Shown: positions 45,497 through 54,393 of the stretch, piece by piece
Numbering within the stretch: position 1 is the stretch's first letter
How the letters are laid out: each line of letters starts with the position of its first letter
Assembly (NCBI GenBank): GCA_963809925.1
Contig: CAWELH010000006.1
Span: 62,001-126,000 of the forward strand
DNA from: DASQZK01 sp963809925
GTDB lineage: Bacteria > Bacteroidota > Bacteroidia > Bacteroidales > GCA-2748055
Direction: 5' to 3'
Length of the DNA: 64,000 nucleotides
Position numbers and translations under genes: made by a program
The notes under the pieces: generated by a model
The model's database searches: none
What the model was told of the DNA's origin: nothing
Seen by the model: only the letters and a program-made list of their open reading frames with translations

Positions 45497-46297
45497 TTAT
45501 CCGTAGACAGGGCTCAGCCATTTTTCAAAACCGCCATATTTACTTTCTGAAGCCCAGATAATGCCTCTTTGCATGATGGTAAGTGCTTCCCTGACTTTAA
45601 AATCAGCGGCAACATGTCCAAGAGAACTGTAAAAAATCCTGCCCTTCCCGTAATATTTCTTCCAGGCTACCGGCATCACTGCACCGTCGATCCAGGATGC
45701 ATGTTCACCATTAAAGGTTGTCACAGCAAGGACCTTTACATTGGGATCGACATGCATGTAATACTGTTCCGAATGCATGTGGAAATCATGCAGATCGTTG
45801 GTGACTTCATCCTTCTGCCTGGTGATATGAACATCGTAATCGATGACCCCGCCGGGATGTGCTACCCATTGTCCGCCAGTCATGAACTGGTACTCGGTAT
45901 TCTCCCTGAAGGCATCACCGGTTCCACCATGCCAGCCTGCCATGCCTGTTCCGTTCTTTACTGCCGACAGCAAACCCGTTTCCTGCTCCTTTGTGATCTT
46001 TCCCATGGTCCAGATCTGTACGATGAGATCGGCTCCCGACATAAGGTCCTTATCCAGGTAACAATCCAGGCTGTCAAACACTTCAACCTCCGCTCCTTCT
46101 TCACGCATCCATGGAACAAAAATATCACGGCATTCCCCGGGTTCATGTCCCGGCCAGCCTCCCCATACAAAGACGACCTTTTTCTCATTTAGTGATGCAG
46201 GAACAGGTTTCGCCCCTGAGGCCGACAGGATGCCCGGTGCAAGTGTAAGGCCGCCAGTCCCGATTGCTGAGTTGAGAATAAATTTACGACGGTTCAT
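45497..46297 (-). CDS. ThuA-like domain protein with a twin-arginine-like signal
   Basis: 266 aa. The N-terminus MNRRKFILNSAIGTGGLTLA fits a Tat signal (RRKF, with an Ala/Gly-rich region). The rest is a ThuA/trehalose-utilisation class-I glutamine-amidotransferase-like fold (about 35-265): VVFVWGGWPGHEPGECRDIF, then GMAGWHGGTGDAFRENTEYQ and GRIFYSSLGHVAADFKV. ThuA-like proteins act on sugar-related substrates; the function here is not known. Confidence 0.82.
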   Translation of the reverse strand: MNRRKFILNSAIGTGGLTLAPGILSASGAKPVPASLNEKKVVFVWGGWPGHEPGECRDIFVPWMREEGAEVEVFDSLDCYLDKDLMSGADLIVQIWTMGKITKEQETGLLSAVKNGTGMAGWHGGTGDAFRENTEYQFMTGGQWVAHPGGVIDYDVHITRQKDEVTNDLHDFHMHSEQYYMHVDPNVKVLAVTTFNGEHASWIDGAVMPVAWKKYYGKGRIFYSSLGHVAADFKVREALTIMQRGIIWASESKYGGFEKWLSPVYG

Positions 46298-46411
46298 ATT
46301 GAATACGGTTTAATCATTTGAAGAATGACTCTCAAGATAGTATTTTTTATTATTCATGTAAAACCTTAACATTAGCATTCCGGATATATAGCTTCGGATG
46401 CTTTCTGATAA

Positions 46412-47278
46412 TTACCCGAAGACAATGGTCTTCTTTCCGTGAACCAGGATCCTGTGTTCCGAATGAAAGCGGACTGCAGTGGCCAGGACAAGCCTTTCAA
46501 GGTCCCTTCCTTTCCGGATCAGGTCATCAATCGTATCCCTGTGTGTGATCCGCTCAATATCTTGTGCAATAATGGGACCCTGGTCAAGTTCCTCCGTGAC
46601 AAAATGACTTGTGGCACCAATGATTTTTACTCCTCGATCGTATGCTTGCCTGTATGGGTTACTGCCCACAAAGGCGGGAAGGAAGGAATGATGAATGTTG
46701 ATGATATTATTCGGGTATTGATTGACGATGACCGGCGACAGGATCTGCATGTATCGCGCCAGGACGACAAATTCCACTCCATTTTTCCTGAGCAGCTCAA
46801 GTTCCTTCTCCTCCTGTTCGACCTTGTTCCCGGAAGTAATCGGGAAAATATGAAACGGAATGCCATAACGCTGCCCGATATGTTGCAATTCCGCGGAATT
46901 GGAAATGATCAGCGGAATCTCCAGGTAGAACTCTCCCATGGTATTGCGCCATAAAATATCGCGGATACAATGGTCGTATTTTGAAACAAAGATGGCAGCA
47001 CGTGGTTTGATACCGGCGAAATGCAATTGCCAGAAAGCTCCCGTTTCTCTCACAAGGTCATCGATGACCGTCCTGACTTCGGATCTCGGAATTTTAAAAC
47101 CGGTCATATCCCATGAAACCCTGAGAAAGAAAATATTCCCGTTCATATCGACATGTTCGTTGAGGTTGATGATGTTCCCTCCATTCTCGGCAATGAAGGA
47201 GGAAATCATCGCTACCAGGCCTTTCCGGTCGGGGCAGGATAGGAGTAGTATTGCAGTTTGTTCCTTGTCTCCGCTCAT
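46412..47278 (-). CDS. purU: Formyltetrahydrofolate deformylase
   Basis: 288 aa. N-terminal ACT domain (about 1-90; LLLSCPDRKGLVAMISSFIA) and a formyltransferase/hydrolase domain with the catalytic IINIHHSFLPAFVGSNPYRQ and ATSHFVTEELDQGPIIAQD. The Asn/His/Asp triad (N-HH-D) is intact. It hydrolyses 10-formyl-THF to formate and THF, balancing one-carbon pools. An inverted repeat (46374-46402) just after the stop may help termination. Confidence 0.95.
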   Translation of the reverse strand: MSGDKEQTAILLLSCPDRKGLVAMISSFIAENGGNIINLNEHVDMNGNIFFLRVSWDMTGFKIPRSEVRTVIDDLVRETGAFWQLHFAGIKPRAAIFVSKYDHCIRDILWRNTMGEFYLEIPLIISNSAELQHIGQRYGIPFHIFPITSGNKVEQEEKELELLRKNGVEFVVLARYMQILSPVIVNQYPNNIINIHHSFLPAFVGSNPYRQAYDRGVKIIGATSHFVTEELDQGPIIAQDIERITHRDTIDDLIRKGRDLERLVLATAVRFHSEHRILVHGKKTIVFG

Positions 47279-47570
47279 GGTCGTCAGTTTTAGCTATTCA
47301 GTAAGTCTTCATGCGATCACTGGCGCAAAAACATGTTTTCAAAAGTACTTAAAATCGTTTGTTCCTGCATACCGTATCAGAACAGCTCAAGCAATAAACA
47401 ACGAATATATAGAATTCGTTGCAAAGCTGCCAGTAGGTGAGACCGACAATATCATAATTATTTAACAGAGAACTAAGGAGTTATTAATACTACTACCCTA
47501 AATTCGTACCGTAAAAGTACACCATTCGGTTGGGGAAAAAGATGTTAAATTGCAAAACAATAAATCAGTT

Positions 47571-47729
47571 ATGATGAAAAGATTATCCGCAATCCCTGGA
47601 ATAAAGTATCTGAATACGAATGAAATGGTTAGTGATTATCTGTTCTCAAAAATGATGATCATGGACCAGATACCCATGGATTTTGATTTTACGGAAGTAT
47701 CGCATCGAAGACCTAAAAAACGAAGGTAA
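47571..47729 (+). CDS. Possible 52-aa small protein
   Basis: ATGATG at 47571 opens a 52-codon frame, MMKRLSAIPGIKYLNTNEMV and then SDYLFSKMMIMDQIPM, ending RRPKKRR-stop. The composition (mixed hydrophobic, acidic mid-part, basic tail) looks like a real peptide and is not random sequence. The 292 bp upstream and 286 bp downstream contain no other gene. No family known. Confidence 0.4.
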   Translation: MMKRLSAIPGIKYLNTNEMVSDYLFSKMMIMDQIPMDFDFTEVSHRRPKKRR

Positions 47730-48015
47730 AATACGTAAGGCATTTTCCCTGTAAGTTCCTCCTTAAAAGCCTTCCACGTTTAACCTGCGCGGTAATGTCA
47801 TATTAGTCATCACCCAGGATCAATACTGCCAAATCCTCAACCTTCCAAAATCAATCCTCATCCCGCCTGCAATTGCCCGGAATGGAAATTTATCCTAAAA
47901 TTTGTAAAAAACAGCCCTCCATTGGTCAAAATTTCATGATTATTCATAATAAACCAATAACTAAGTTTGATTTACTTTAACCTGTTTACTATTTTTAAGT
48001 AAAGTTTTAACTATT

Positions 48016-48882
48016 ATGCAAAAATCCGGTAAAATTACCGTAAAACACTATCTGAATAAAAGGGCGAATCCGAAATTTCTGAACGACAAGCCATATTTCC
48101 CTGTTTATCTCCAGATTATCGTCGCAGGCCAAAAAGCACAGTTGAAAAGTAAAATACAAGAATATATCCAGCAATATCGTGGTTATATTGATAATAGCTT
48201 TTCCGATAAATATGAAGCAAAGCTTGTAGGACAGATGTATTTTACGGAAGAACTTTTCATCGCATTAAAAGCCGGTAAAGATTTCCCTCTGACTACTATC
48301 CTTAATGATGAAATCCACCTTGTCACGTCCATCATCGATCTCATTGGACCCTTTAATAATGAAAATTTCAAACTGACCAATTTCGGCCTTCAATACAGTC
48401 AATATCTGAAAAACATTTATGGAGTACTCGACGATTCCGTGAAAGAAGCATATCTCAGGGAACTGAATCATATATTCCGCGAATCTTCAAACCGGGAGGA
48501 AGACCGTAAATTATTCAGACTTACCAATTATTTTATTCATTTCACTAACTGGAATAATCTCTTCTGTGATTTCTATGAGATGACCTACGAAATGCTGCCC
48601 AGTGAGATCAAGTATATCGAAAACAACCTGTCCGACGATCTAAAGCTGAAAATCAAAGCAATGATGGCCTTTTATGCCAGGGAAAACCATCTTAAACGTT
48701 TTCTCGACAAGGCGGAGAAAGGAATGTTCCCCACAGTACATTATATCGACTGGCTGGAAAAAGGTGAAGAATTTATCAGTCGTGAATTCATAAAAATTTT
48801 CGGGAAACAAAAAGCCGGAGAATATATTGACGCTTTAAATGGCATCCTCAAAAAGAGCATGAATTCCTTCAACGGTTCCTGA
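48016..48882 (+). CDS. Hypothetical protein with an integrase arm-domain-like N-terminus
   Basis: 288 aa. The first 50 residues (KITVKHYLNKRANPKFLNDK, PYFPVYLQIIVAGQKAQLKS) strongly resemble the N-terminal arm DNA-binding domain of Bacteroidota tyrosine recombinases (pattern YLxxR...YPVYLxIxVxxK). No integrase catalytic domain follows: no R...HxxR...Y. The remaining 230 residues are mostly helical (FSDKYEAKLVGQMYFTEELF, REDRKLFRLTNYF-like) and unrecognised. It may be a DNA-binding regulator that borrowed the arm domain, or a remnant of an integrase. Monocistronic, convergent with the YgjP-like gene. Confidence 0.65.
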   Translation: MQKSGKITVKHYLNKRANPKFLNDKPYFPVYLQIIVAGQKAQLKSKIQEYIQQYRGYIDNSFSDKYEAKLVGQMYFTEELFIALKAGKDFPLTTILNDEIHLVTSIIDLIGPFNNENFKLTNFGLQYSQYLKNIYGVLDDSVKEAYLRELNHIFRESSNREEDRKLFRLTNYFIHFTNWNNLFCDFYEMTYEMLPSEIKYIENNLSDDLKLKIKAMMAFYARENHLKRFLDKAEKGMFPTVHYIDWLEKGEEFISREFIKIFGKQKAGEYIDALNGILKKSMNSFNGS

Positions 48883-48894
48883 ATCCGTCGGGAC

Positions 48895-49617
48895 TCAGCC
48901 TATCCCGGTTTGATACTTCCTGAGCTCTTTTGCAAGAACCCTCGGCTCACGTACATGTTTTCCCAACTCCTCCCAGAAAGCTGAAGAGTGATTACGATGC
49001 ACGGTATGGACAAGCTCATGTATGATTACATAATCAGCCAGATGAGAAGGCAGCCTTATCAGGTGAATATTCAGATTGATATTATTTGCAGACGAACAAC
49101 TACCCCAGCGTGATGTAAGATTTTTCACGGTAACACGCTTATATTTGAAACGATGCTGTTCAGCAAGAGCCTCCACTCTTGGCACAAGGTGAGCTTTTGC
49201 TTCAGCTCTGATCGTCTCAGTAACTGCCTGTCTGATGAAATCCTGGATATGTTCCAGTGTGATGTCACATTCATGATGAATTGAAATCACCGTTTCATCC
49301 CTGCCTATCCTGAAGAAAGGTCGCGGATTCACATTACGCTCCACATTGATACGGTGATACCTGGTACTCATGATCTCCCCTTCACCATATATCATTTTAG
49401 GCCCTACCGACAGTTGCAACCTGGCCTGTGTTTTCTTTATCCATTCATTACGTTGTTCCAGAAATCGTTCCGCATCCCTGTAACTGACAAGAAAAGGTAT
49501 CGACATGCTAACTTCACCATTCCTGTTAACCCTGATACTTAGCCGGCGTGTATTCCGGCGTTTCCGTATAACAACTTCACCAATTCCACGGAAAAAAATT
49601 TTTCTTTCTGAACTCAT
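48895..49617 (-). CDS. YgjP-like (DUF45) zinc metallopeptidase
   Basis: 240 aa. Active-site helix IIHELVHTVHRNHSSAFW contains HELxH plus the downstream histidine, with WGSCSSANNINLNIHLIRLP before it, as in the YgjP/SprT-like family. Cytosolic, no signal. The substrate is unknown. Convergent with the preceding gene with 12 bp between the stops. Confidence 0.9.
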   Translation of the reverse strand: MSSERKIFFRGIGEVVIRKRRNTRRLSIRVNRNGEVSMSIPFLVSYRDAERFLEQRNEWIKKTQARLQLSVGPKMIYGEGEIMSTRYHRINVERNVNPRPFFRIGRDETVISIHHECDITLEHIQDFIRQAVTETIRAEAKAHLVPRVEALAEQHRFKYKRVTVKNLTSRWGSCSSANNINLNIHLIRLPSHLADYVIIHELVHTVHRNHSSAFWEELGKHVREPRVLAKELRKYQTGIG

Positions 49618-49789
49618 TTTTTAGGATTACTTGAGCTTAAAGCCTTATATTTATGGCTGTTAAAAAACAAACGGAAAATATCCTATGCGAATGTAAAATA
49701 ATACTCTAAAATTCAAATATACAATATTGTTATTTTACCTTCGTGAATATCGATCCCCACATTGATTTTTGAAAATAATACGCAAACCA

Positions 49790-51226
49790 ATGATAAGAAA
49801 AACATTATCTGTCATACTCTTACTGACGTCGTTTCTCACTGCGGAAGAGCTATTTGCTCAGGAGACCTGGGATCTGCAAAAATGTATCAGCTACGCCCTC
49901 GATCATAATATCCGGATCAGACAACAGGAAATCAACACCAAGTATAACAATAACCTGTTATCCCAATCAAAGTCAGACCTGTATCCCAACCTGAGTGCCA
50001 ACGGTTCATACGGAGCTTCCTTCGGAAGAGCCCTCGATCAAACGACCTATGAATTCACCCAGAATCAGACTGTACAGTCAGTGAATCTCGGCCTTAGTTC
50101 TTCGGTTACAATATTCAGCGGATTCCAAAAGCTCAATACGATCAGGCAAAACGAACTGAATCTGCAGGCCAGCCTCCAGGATCTTGAAAAACTCAGGAAC
50201 GACATTTCCCTCAACATTGCCGCCGCATATCTTCAAATTCTTCTCAATGAGGAGCTGCTGAAAGTAGCTACGGACCAGCTGACGGTGACCAGCCAGCAGG
50301 TAGAACGTACAAGGGCTCTCGTCGATGCCGGAAGTGTCGCAAGGGGAAATCTCCTCGAGATCCAGTCGCAGGAAGCTGGCGATGAAGTCGGCGTTGTCAA
50401 TGCCCAGAATAATGTTGATATTTCATATCTGACTCTTAGCCAACTATTGGAACTTGACTCGGTAGGTAATTTCTCCATCGTTATCCCGGAGATCCCGTCC
50501 ATTGATGAAAGCACCCTGCTTTATTCAGTCGATGAGATATACAATGCCGCCATTGGGCAGATGCCTGAGATCAGGAGTTCGGAGTACCAGCTTCAGAGTT
50601 CGGAAAAGGGCTTGGATATCGCCAAAGGCACGAGAAGTCCTCACGTAGGCCTTTCAGCCTCCTACGGAACAGGATATTCAGATATCAGGCAGATGGTTAC
50701 CGGTACAACCCTCGATACAACCATCATTGGCGCTACGCTGGGCGGTGAAGATGTCTATTCGACATATCCGAGGACAATTACCGGCCCATACCCCTTTAAA
50801 AATCAGTTAAGAGACAATGCCAGTACAGGACTGTTCCTAAATGTATCCATACCTATTTTCAGTAATTTCAGGATCAATAACAATATCAGTAATGCAAAGC
50901 TGATGGTTGAAAATTCAAGATTGGAACTGGAAAATCAGAAAAATGTTCTCTACAGAGACATCCAGCAATCGTACGCAAATGCCGGCGCTGCCCTTAAAAA
51001 ATTCAGATCTTCGGAAAAAGCCGTGACCTCCATGCAGGAATCATTTAAATATACGAAGGAGAAATATGAAGTAGGCCTGGTAAATGCCGTCGATTTTAAC
51101 ATTGCTCAGAGCCAGCTTGTCATGGCACTGTCTGATCAGCTTCAGTCGAAATACGATTATATTTTTAAAACCAATATTCTCAATTTCTATATGGGCAAAC
51201 CCATTGATCTGGATTTTACACCCTGA
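49790..51226 (+). CDS. TolC-family outer-membrane efflux protein
   Basis: 478 aa from the ATG at 49790; a TTG seven codons earlier is less likely. Signal peptide (IRKTLSVILLLTSFLTAEEL, cleavage after FAQ). Two repeated OEP halves with the alpha-hairpin segments (DLEKLRNDISLNIAAAYLQI and IQQSYANAGAALKKFRSSEK). It forms the trimeric exit duct of a tripartite pump. First gene of a plus-strand operon; the adaptor follows 90 bp later, but the inner-membrane pump is not nearby. Confidence 0.93.
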   Translation: MIRKTLSVILLLTSFLTAEELFAQETWDLQKCISYALDHNIRIRQQEINTKYNNNLLSQSKSDLYPNLSANGSYGASFGRALDQTTYEFTQNQTVQSVNLGLSSSVTIFSGFQKLNTIRQNELNLQASLQDLEKLRNDISLNIAAAYLQILLNEELLKVATDQLTVTSQQVERTRALVDAGSVARGNLLEIQSQEAGDEVGVVNAQNNVDISYLTLSQLLELDSVGNFSIVIPEIPSIDESTLLYSVDEIYNAAIGQMPEIRSSEYQLQSSEKGLDIAKGTRSPHVGLSASYGTGYSDIRQMVTGTTLDTTIIGATLGGEDVYSTYPRTITGPYPFKNQLRDNASTGLFLNVSIPIFSNFRINNNISNAKLMVENSRLELENQKNVLYRDIQQSYANAGAALKKFRSSEKAVTSMQESFKYTKEKYEVGLVNAVDFNIAQSQLVMALSDQLQSKYDYIFKTNILNFYMGKPIDLDFTP

Positions 51227-51316
51227 CAAATTTTCATATACAGTCTGAGATATTCAACAAACTGAAAATTACAAATCCAACCAAAGACAATAACCCATTC
51301 CCTAATAATCCAAAAA

Positions 51317-52612
51317 ATGAAATCAAAAAAGTTAATCAGATATATTGCCATACTGGTGGTACTCGGCGTCACCCTCCTCGTTGTAGGGAAGAAGAAAGGC
51401 TGGTTCGGAAGTGAATTGAGGATAAAAGTTTCAACTGAGAAGGGGCAGGACCGTGACATCACAGAGATTATCACCGCAAACGGGAAGATACAACCCGAAA
51501 CAGAAGTTAAGCTGAGCCCTGATGTTTCCGGTGAGATTGTCGAGCTGGACGTCAAGGAGGGTGATCATGTCAATAAAGGTGATTTTCTCCTTAAGATCAA
51601 ACCCGACAATTATATTTCAATCCGAAACCGTACCGAAGCTACCATGAACTCTACGAAGGCACGGCTGAACCAGGCGATAGCGCAGTTAGATCAGGCAAAG
51701 CTGGAATTCGACAGAAACAAGAAACTGTGGGATCAGAAAGCCATTTCTGAAGCAGAATACCAAAAAGCAGAGACCGGCTATAGTTCCGCCATGGCGGAAA
51801 AGGAAGCCGCGGAATATTCCGTCGCAAGTACCACTGCGTCACTGCGCGAGGCTGAGGAAGATCTCAGGAAAACATCCATCTTTGCGCCCATGACAGGGAC
51901 CATATCCATGCTGAATGTAGAACAGGGGGAACGTGTGGTGGGTACTTCACTCATGACGGGTACAGAAATCCTCCGGATCGCCGACCTCAACAGGATGGAG
52001 GTTGAAGTGGAAGTAAATGAAAATGATATCGTTCGGGTACAACTCGGAGATACCGCTCTCATCGAGGTAGATGCCTACCTGGGACGTAAATTCAAAGCAC
52101 TGGTCACCGAACTGCCCGTTTCCGCCAACACCACAGGCCTGGCTACCGACCAGGTGACCAACTTCAATGTGAAAATCCTTTTATTGCAGGACTCCTACAA
52201 AGACCTGATCATGGCGGGGAACCCTAATCCATTCCGGCCGGGAATGTCGGCAACCGCTGATATTCAGACATCTCGGAAATCTAATATATATTCTATACCG
52301 ATCCAGGCAGTAACCACCAGGCCTGATACAGCGGCAATGTCTGGCGATACCACATTGATCAGGCAAAAAGGGGAAGAAAATACCAAAAAGAAAGATCTAG
52401 TCGTTGTATTTGTAGCACAAAACGATACAGCAAAAATGCAGGTGGTGGAAACCGGTATTCAGGATGATGCCTATATTGAAATCAAAACCGGTATCGATAA
52501 GGACGCCTCTGTCATCGTTGCACCTTACTCCGCCATTTCACGAAAGCTGGAGAACAACAGCCTGATCGAGATTGTTGACAAGAAGGAATTATTTAATACA
52601 GAAAAGAAGTAA
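51317..52612 (+). CDS. Efflux RND/MacA-type periplasmic adaptor protein (HlyD family)
   Basis: 431 aa. An N-terminal membrane anchor (LIRYIAILVVLGVTLLVVG), lipoyl/barrel-sandwich halves (IVELDVKEGDHVNKGDFLLK and SIFAPMTGTISMLNVEQGER), a coiled-coil hairpin (about 120-185) and a beta-barrel with membrane-proximal domain. Bridges TolC to an inner-membrane transporter. The next gene is tsaB, 17 bp later, not a transporter, so the pump partner must be encoded elsewhere. Confidence 0.92.
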   Translation: MKSKKLIRYIAILVVLGVTLLVVGKKKGWFGSELRIKVSTEKGQDRDITEIITANGKIQPETEVKLSPDVSGEIVELDVKEGDHVNKGDFLLKIKPDNYISIRNRTEATMNSTKARLNQAIAQLDQAKLEFDRNKKLWDQKAISEAEYQKAETGYSSAMAEKEAAEYSVASTTASLREAEEDLRKTSIFAPMTGTISMLNVEQGERVVGTSLMTGTEILRIADLNRMEVEVEVNENDIVRVQLGDTALIEVDAYLGRKFKALVTELPVSANTTGLATDQVTNFNVKILLLQDSYKDLIMAGNPNPFRPGMSATADIQTSRKSNIYSIPIQAVTTRPDTAAMSGDTTLIRQKGEENTKKKDLVVVFVAQNDTAKMQVVETGIQDDAYIEIKTGIDKDASVIVAPYSAISRKLENNSLIEIVDKKELFNTEKK

Positions 52613-52629
52613 CAAAGCAGATAGATATA

Positions 52630-53331
52630 ATGAGCCTGATCCTGAATCTCGATACAGCTACATCAGTCTGTTCTGTGGCCCTGGCACGGGAAGATCAAGT
52701 CCTGGCACAGCGGATGAATACCGAAGGCAGGAATCATGCAGCCTTGCTTACCATCTATATTGACGAGGTAATGAAGGAAGCCGGCGTCGAACCCACCGAT
52801 CTGGATGCCATTGCGGTCAGCCAGGGACCCGGTTCCTACACCGGACTGCGGATCGGTGTGTCTACAGCCAAAGGCATGGCTTATGCACTTTCTGTTCCGT
52901 TCCTGGCCGCAGGAACACTCGAAATCATGGCTGCCGGTTACCTTGCAATGAATCCGGCAATAAAGGAAGAAGGGAATACTCTGCTCTGCCCTATGATCGA
53001 TGCCAGGAGGATGGAAGTGTATTCAGCCCTTTACACCACTGACCTGGAACCATTTCGTGAAGTGCAGGCAAATATTATCGATGAAAACAGCTTCAGGGAA
53101 ACCCTGTCGGGTCACAGGATTATTTTCTTTGGCGACGGAGCAGAAAAATGCGAAGTGTTATTGCAGCACAAGAACGCAGTCACCGACCACAACTATCTCA
53201 TCTCAGCTGTCCATATGGTCCCGCTTACTCTTGCAAAATTCCGCTCAAAGACCTTTGAGGATGTGGCTTACTTTGAACCTTTCTACCTGAAAGATTTCAT
53301 CGCAACCATTCCGAAAAACAAGATCATCTGA
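52630..53331 (+). CDS. tsaB: tRNA threonylcarbamoyladenosine biosynthesis protein TsaB
   Basis: 233 aa with the ASKHA-like N-terminal start (LILNLDTATSVCSVALAR) and the TsaB motif VSQGPGSYTGLRIGVSTAKG. TsaB forms a complex with TsaD and TsaE to make t6A37 in tRNAs decoding ANN. It lacks the full ATPase and metal-binding site of TsaD, as expected. Placed 17 bp after the HlyD gene, so co-transcribed. Confidence 0.95.
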   Translation: MSLILNLDTATSVCSVALAREDQVLAQRMNTEGRNHAALLTIYIDEVMKEAGVEPTDLDAIAVSQGPGSYTGLRIGVSTAKGMAYALSVPFLAAGTLEIMAAGYLAMNPAIKEEGNTLLCPMIDARRMEVYSALYTTDLEPFREVQANIIDENSFRETLSGHRIIFFGDGAEKCEVLLQHKNAVTDHNYLISAVHMVPLTLAKFRSKTFEDVAYFEPFYLKDFIATIPKNKII

Positions 53332-53371
53332 CTCAGGCATGCATTTTGAAGTATCAAGGAAAAATATACAT

Positions 53372-54112
53372 ATGACATCGCGACTGTTAGTATTGTGTTT
53401 TTTATTTCTCCCGTATTCCCTGCATGCCCAGCAGGACAACAACCATTTCGTTGCTGGGGAAAAACTGCGCTTCGTGATTTACTACGGTCCGCTCGACGGA
53501 GGGTATGTCGAATCTGAGCTGAAAGAGATCTATCTCGACGGGAAACTGGTCTTTCACAGTAAAATGCTGGCCAAATCATCCGGTATTGCCGACAAACTTT
53601 ACAGGGTCAGGGATGAATACCAGTCGTACTTCGACCCTTTTTCCGTCCTGCCCTATAAATCGGTACGGGATATCAGGGAGGGCAAGTACAGAAAATACAA
53701 TCTGGTTGTGTACGATCATCCCAACCTCAAAGTTACCAATAGCGAAAACAAAGCCTTTGAAGTACCACCCGATATACGAGACATGGTATCGGTATTTTAT
53801 TATATCCGGAACATGGATTTCAATGATATGGAAAACGGGGACATCATTCATATCAATACCTTTTTCGACAATGAAATCTTTCCCTTCGATATGCGCTATC
53901 GTGGTCGCGAGGAAATCAAAACCCGGATGGGAAAATATCACTGTATCAAACTCGTACCCTATGTTGAACCAGGCCGGATCTTTAACAGCGAAGATGATAT
54001 GACTATCTGGCTTTCTGACGATCGGAATCATGTTCCGATTCGTGTAAACTTCGATCTAAAAATCGGTTCTATCAAGTGCGACCTGATTGAATATTCGGGG
54101 TTGAAGTACTGA
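53372..54112 (+). CDS. DUF3108 exported protein
   Basis: 246 aa from the ATG at 53372; the ATG at 53339 would precede the signal peptide MTSRLLVLCFLFLPYSLHAQ. The mature DUF3108 domain shows GEKLRFVIYYGPLDGGYVES and the C-terminal NHVPIRVNFDLKIGSIKCDL strand. DUF3108 proteins are periplasmic with an unknown role, possibly in lipid or polysaccharide trafficking. Last gene of the TolC operon, followed by a terminator. Confidence 0.88.
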   Translation: MTSRLLVLCFLFLPYSLHAQQDNNHFVAGEKLRFVIYYGPLDGGYVESELKEIYLDGKLVFHSKMLAKSSGIADKLYRVRDEYQSYFDPFSVLPYKSVRDIREGKYRKYNLVVYDHPNLKVTNSENKAFEVPPDIRDMVSVFYYIRNMDFNDMENGDIIHINTFFDNEIFPFDMRYRGREEIKTRMGKYHCIKLVPYVEPGRIFNSEDDMTIWLSDDRNHVPIRVNFDLKIGSIKCDLIEYSGLKY

Positions 54113-54131
54113 CCGGGATAGCGGTAACAGC

Positions 54132-54155
54132 ATCGTCCATCCGTCGACGATTTTT
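54132..54155 (+). terminator. Intrinsic terminator of the TolC-HlyD-TsaB-DUF3108 operon
   Basis: ATCGTC (54132-54137) pairs with GACGAT (54146-54151) around an 8-base loop, followed by TTTT. It is 19 bp after the DUF3108 stop. The stem is short (6 bp), so strength is moderate. Confidence 0.6.
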
Positions 54156-54393
54156 AAAATTCCTGAATCTCAATCTCTTCCAGACAATTATTTTACATAA
54201 CTGAATACTTTCAGAACTGAGGCTCTAAAGCAGGAATATATCCTCATCTATGATTTGTTAGAGCAAACAAATACGTATCAACTCTATGTAAAAAACAGAG
54301 AGAGGTTTTTCAAAACGCAATGGCTCTATCCAATTAAAAAACAATTCTGATGACGACATAAAAGACACACCGTCTGTCTTGCAAGCCGTATTC

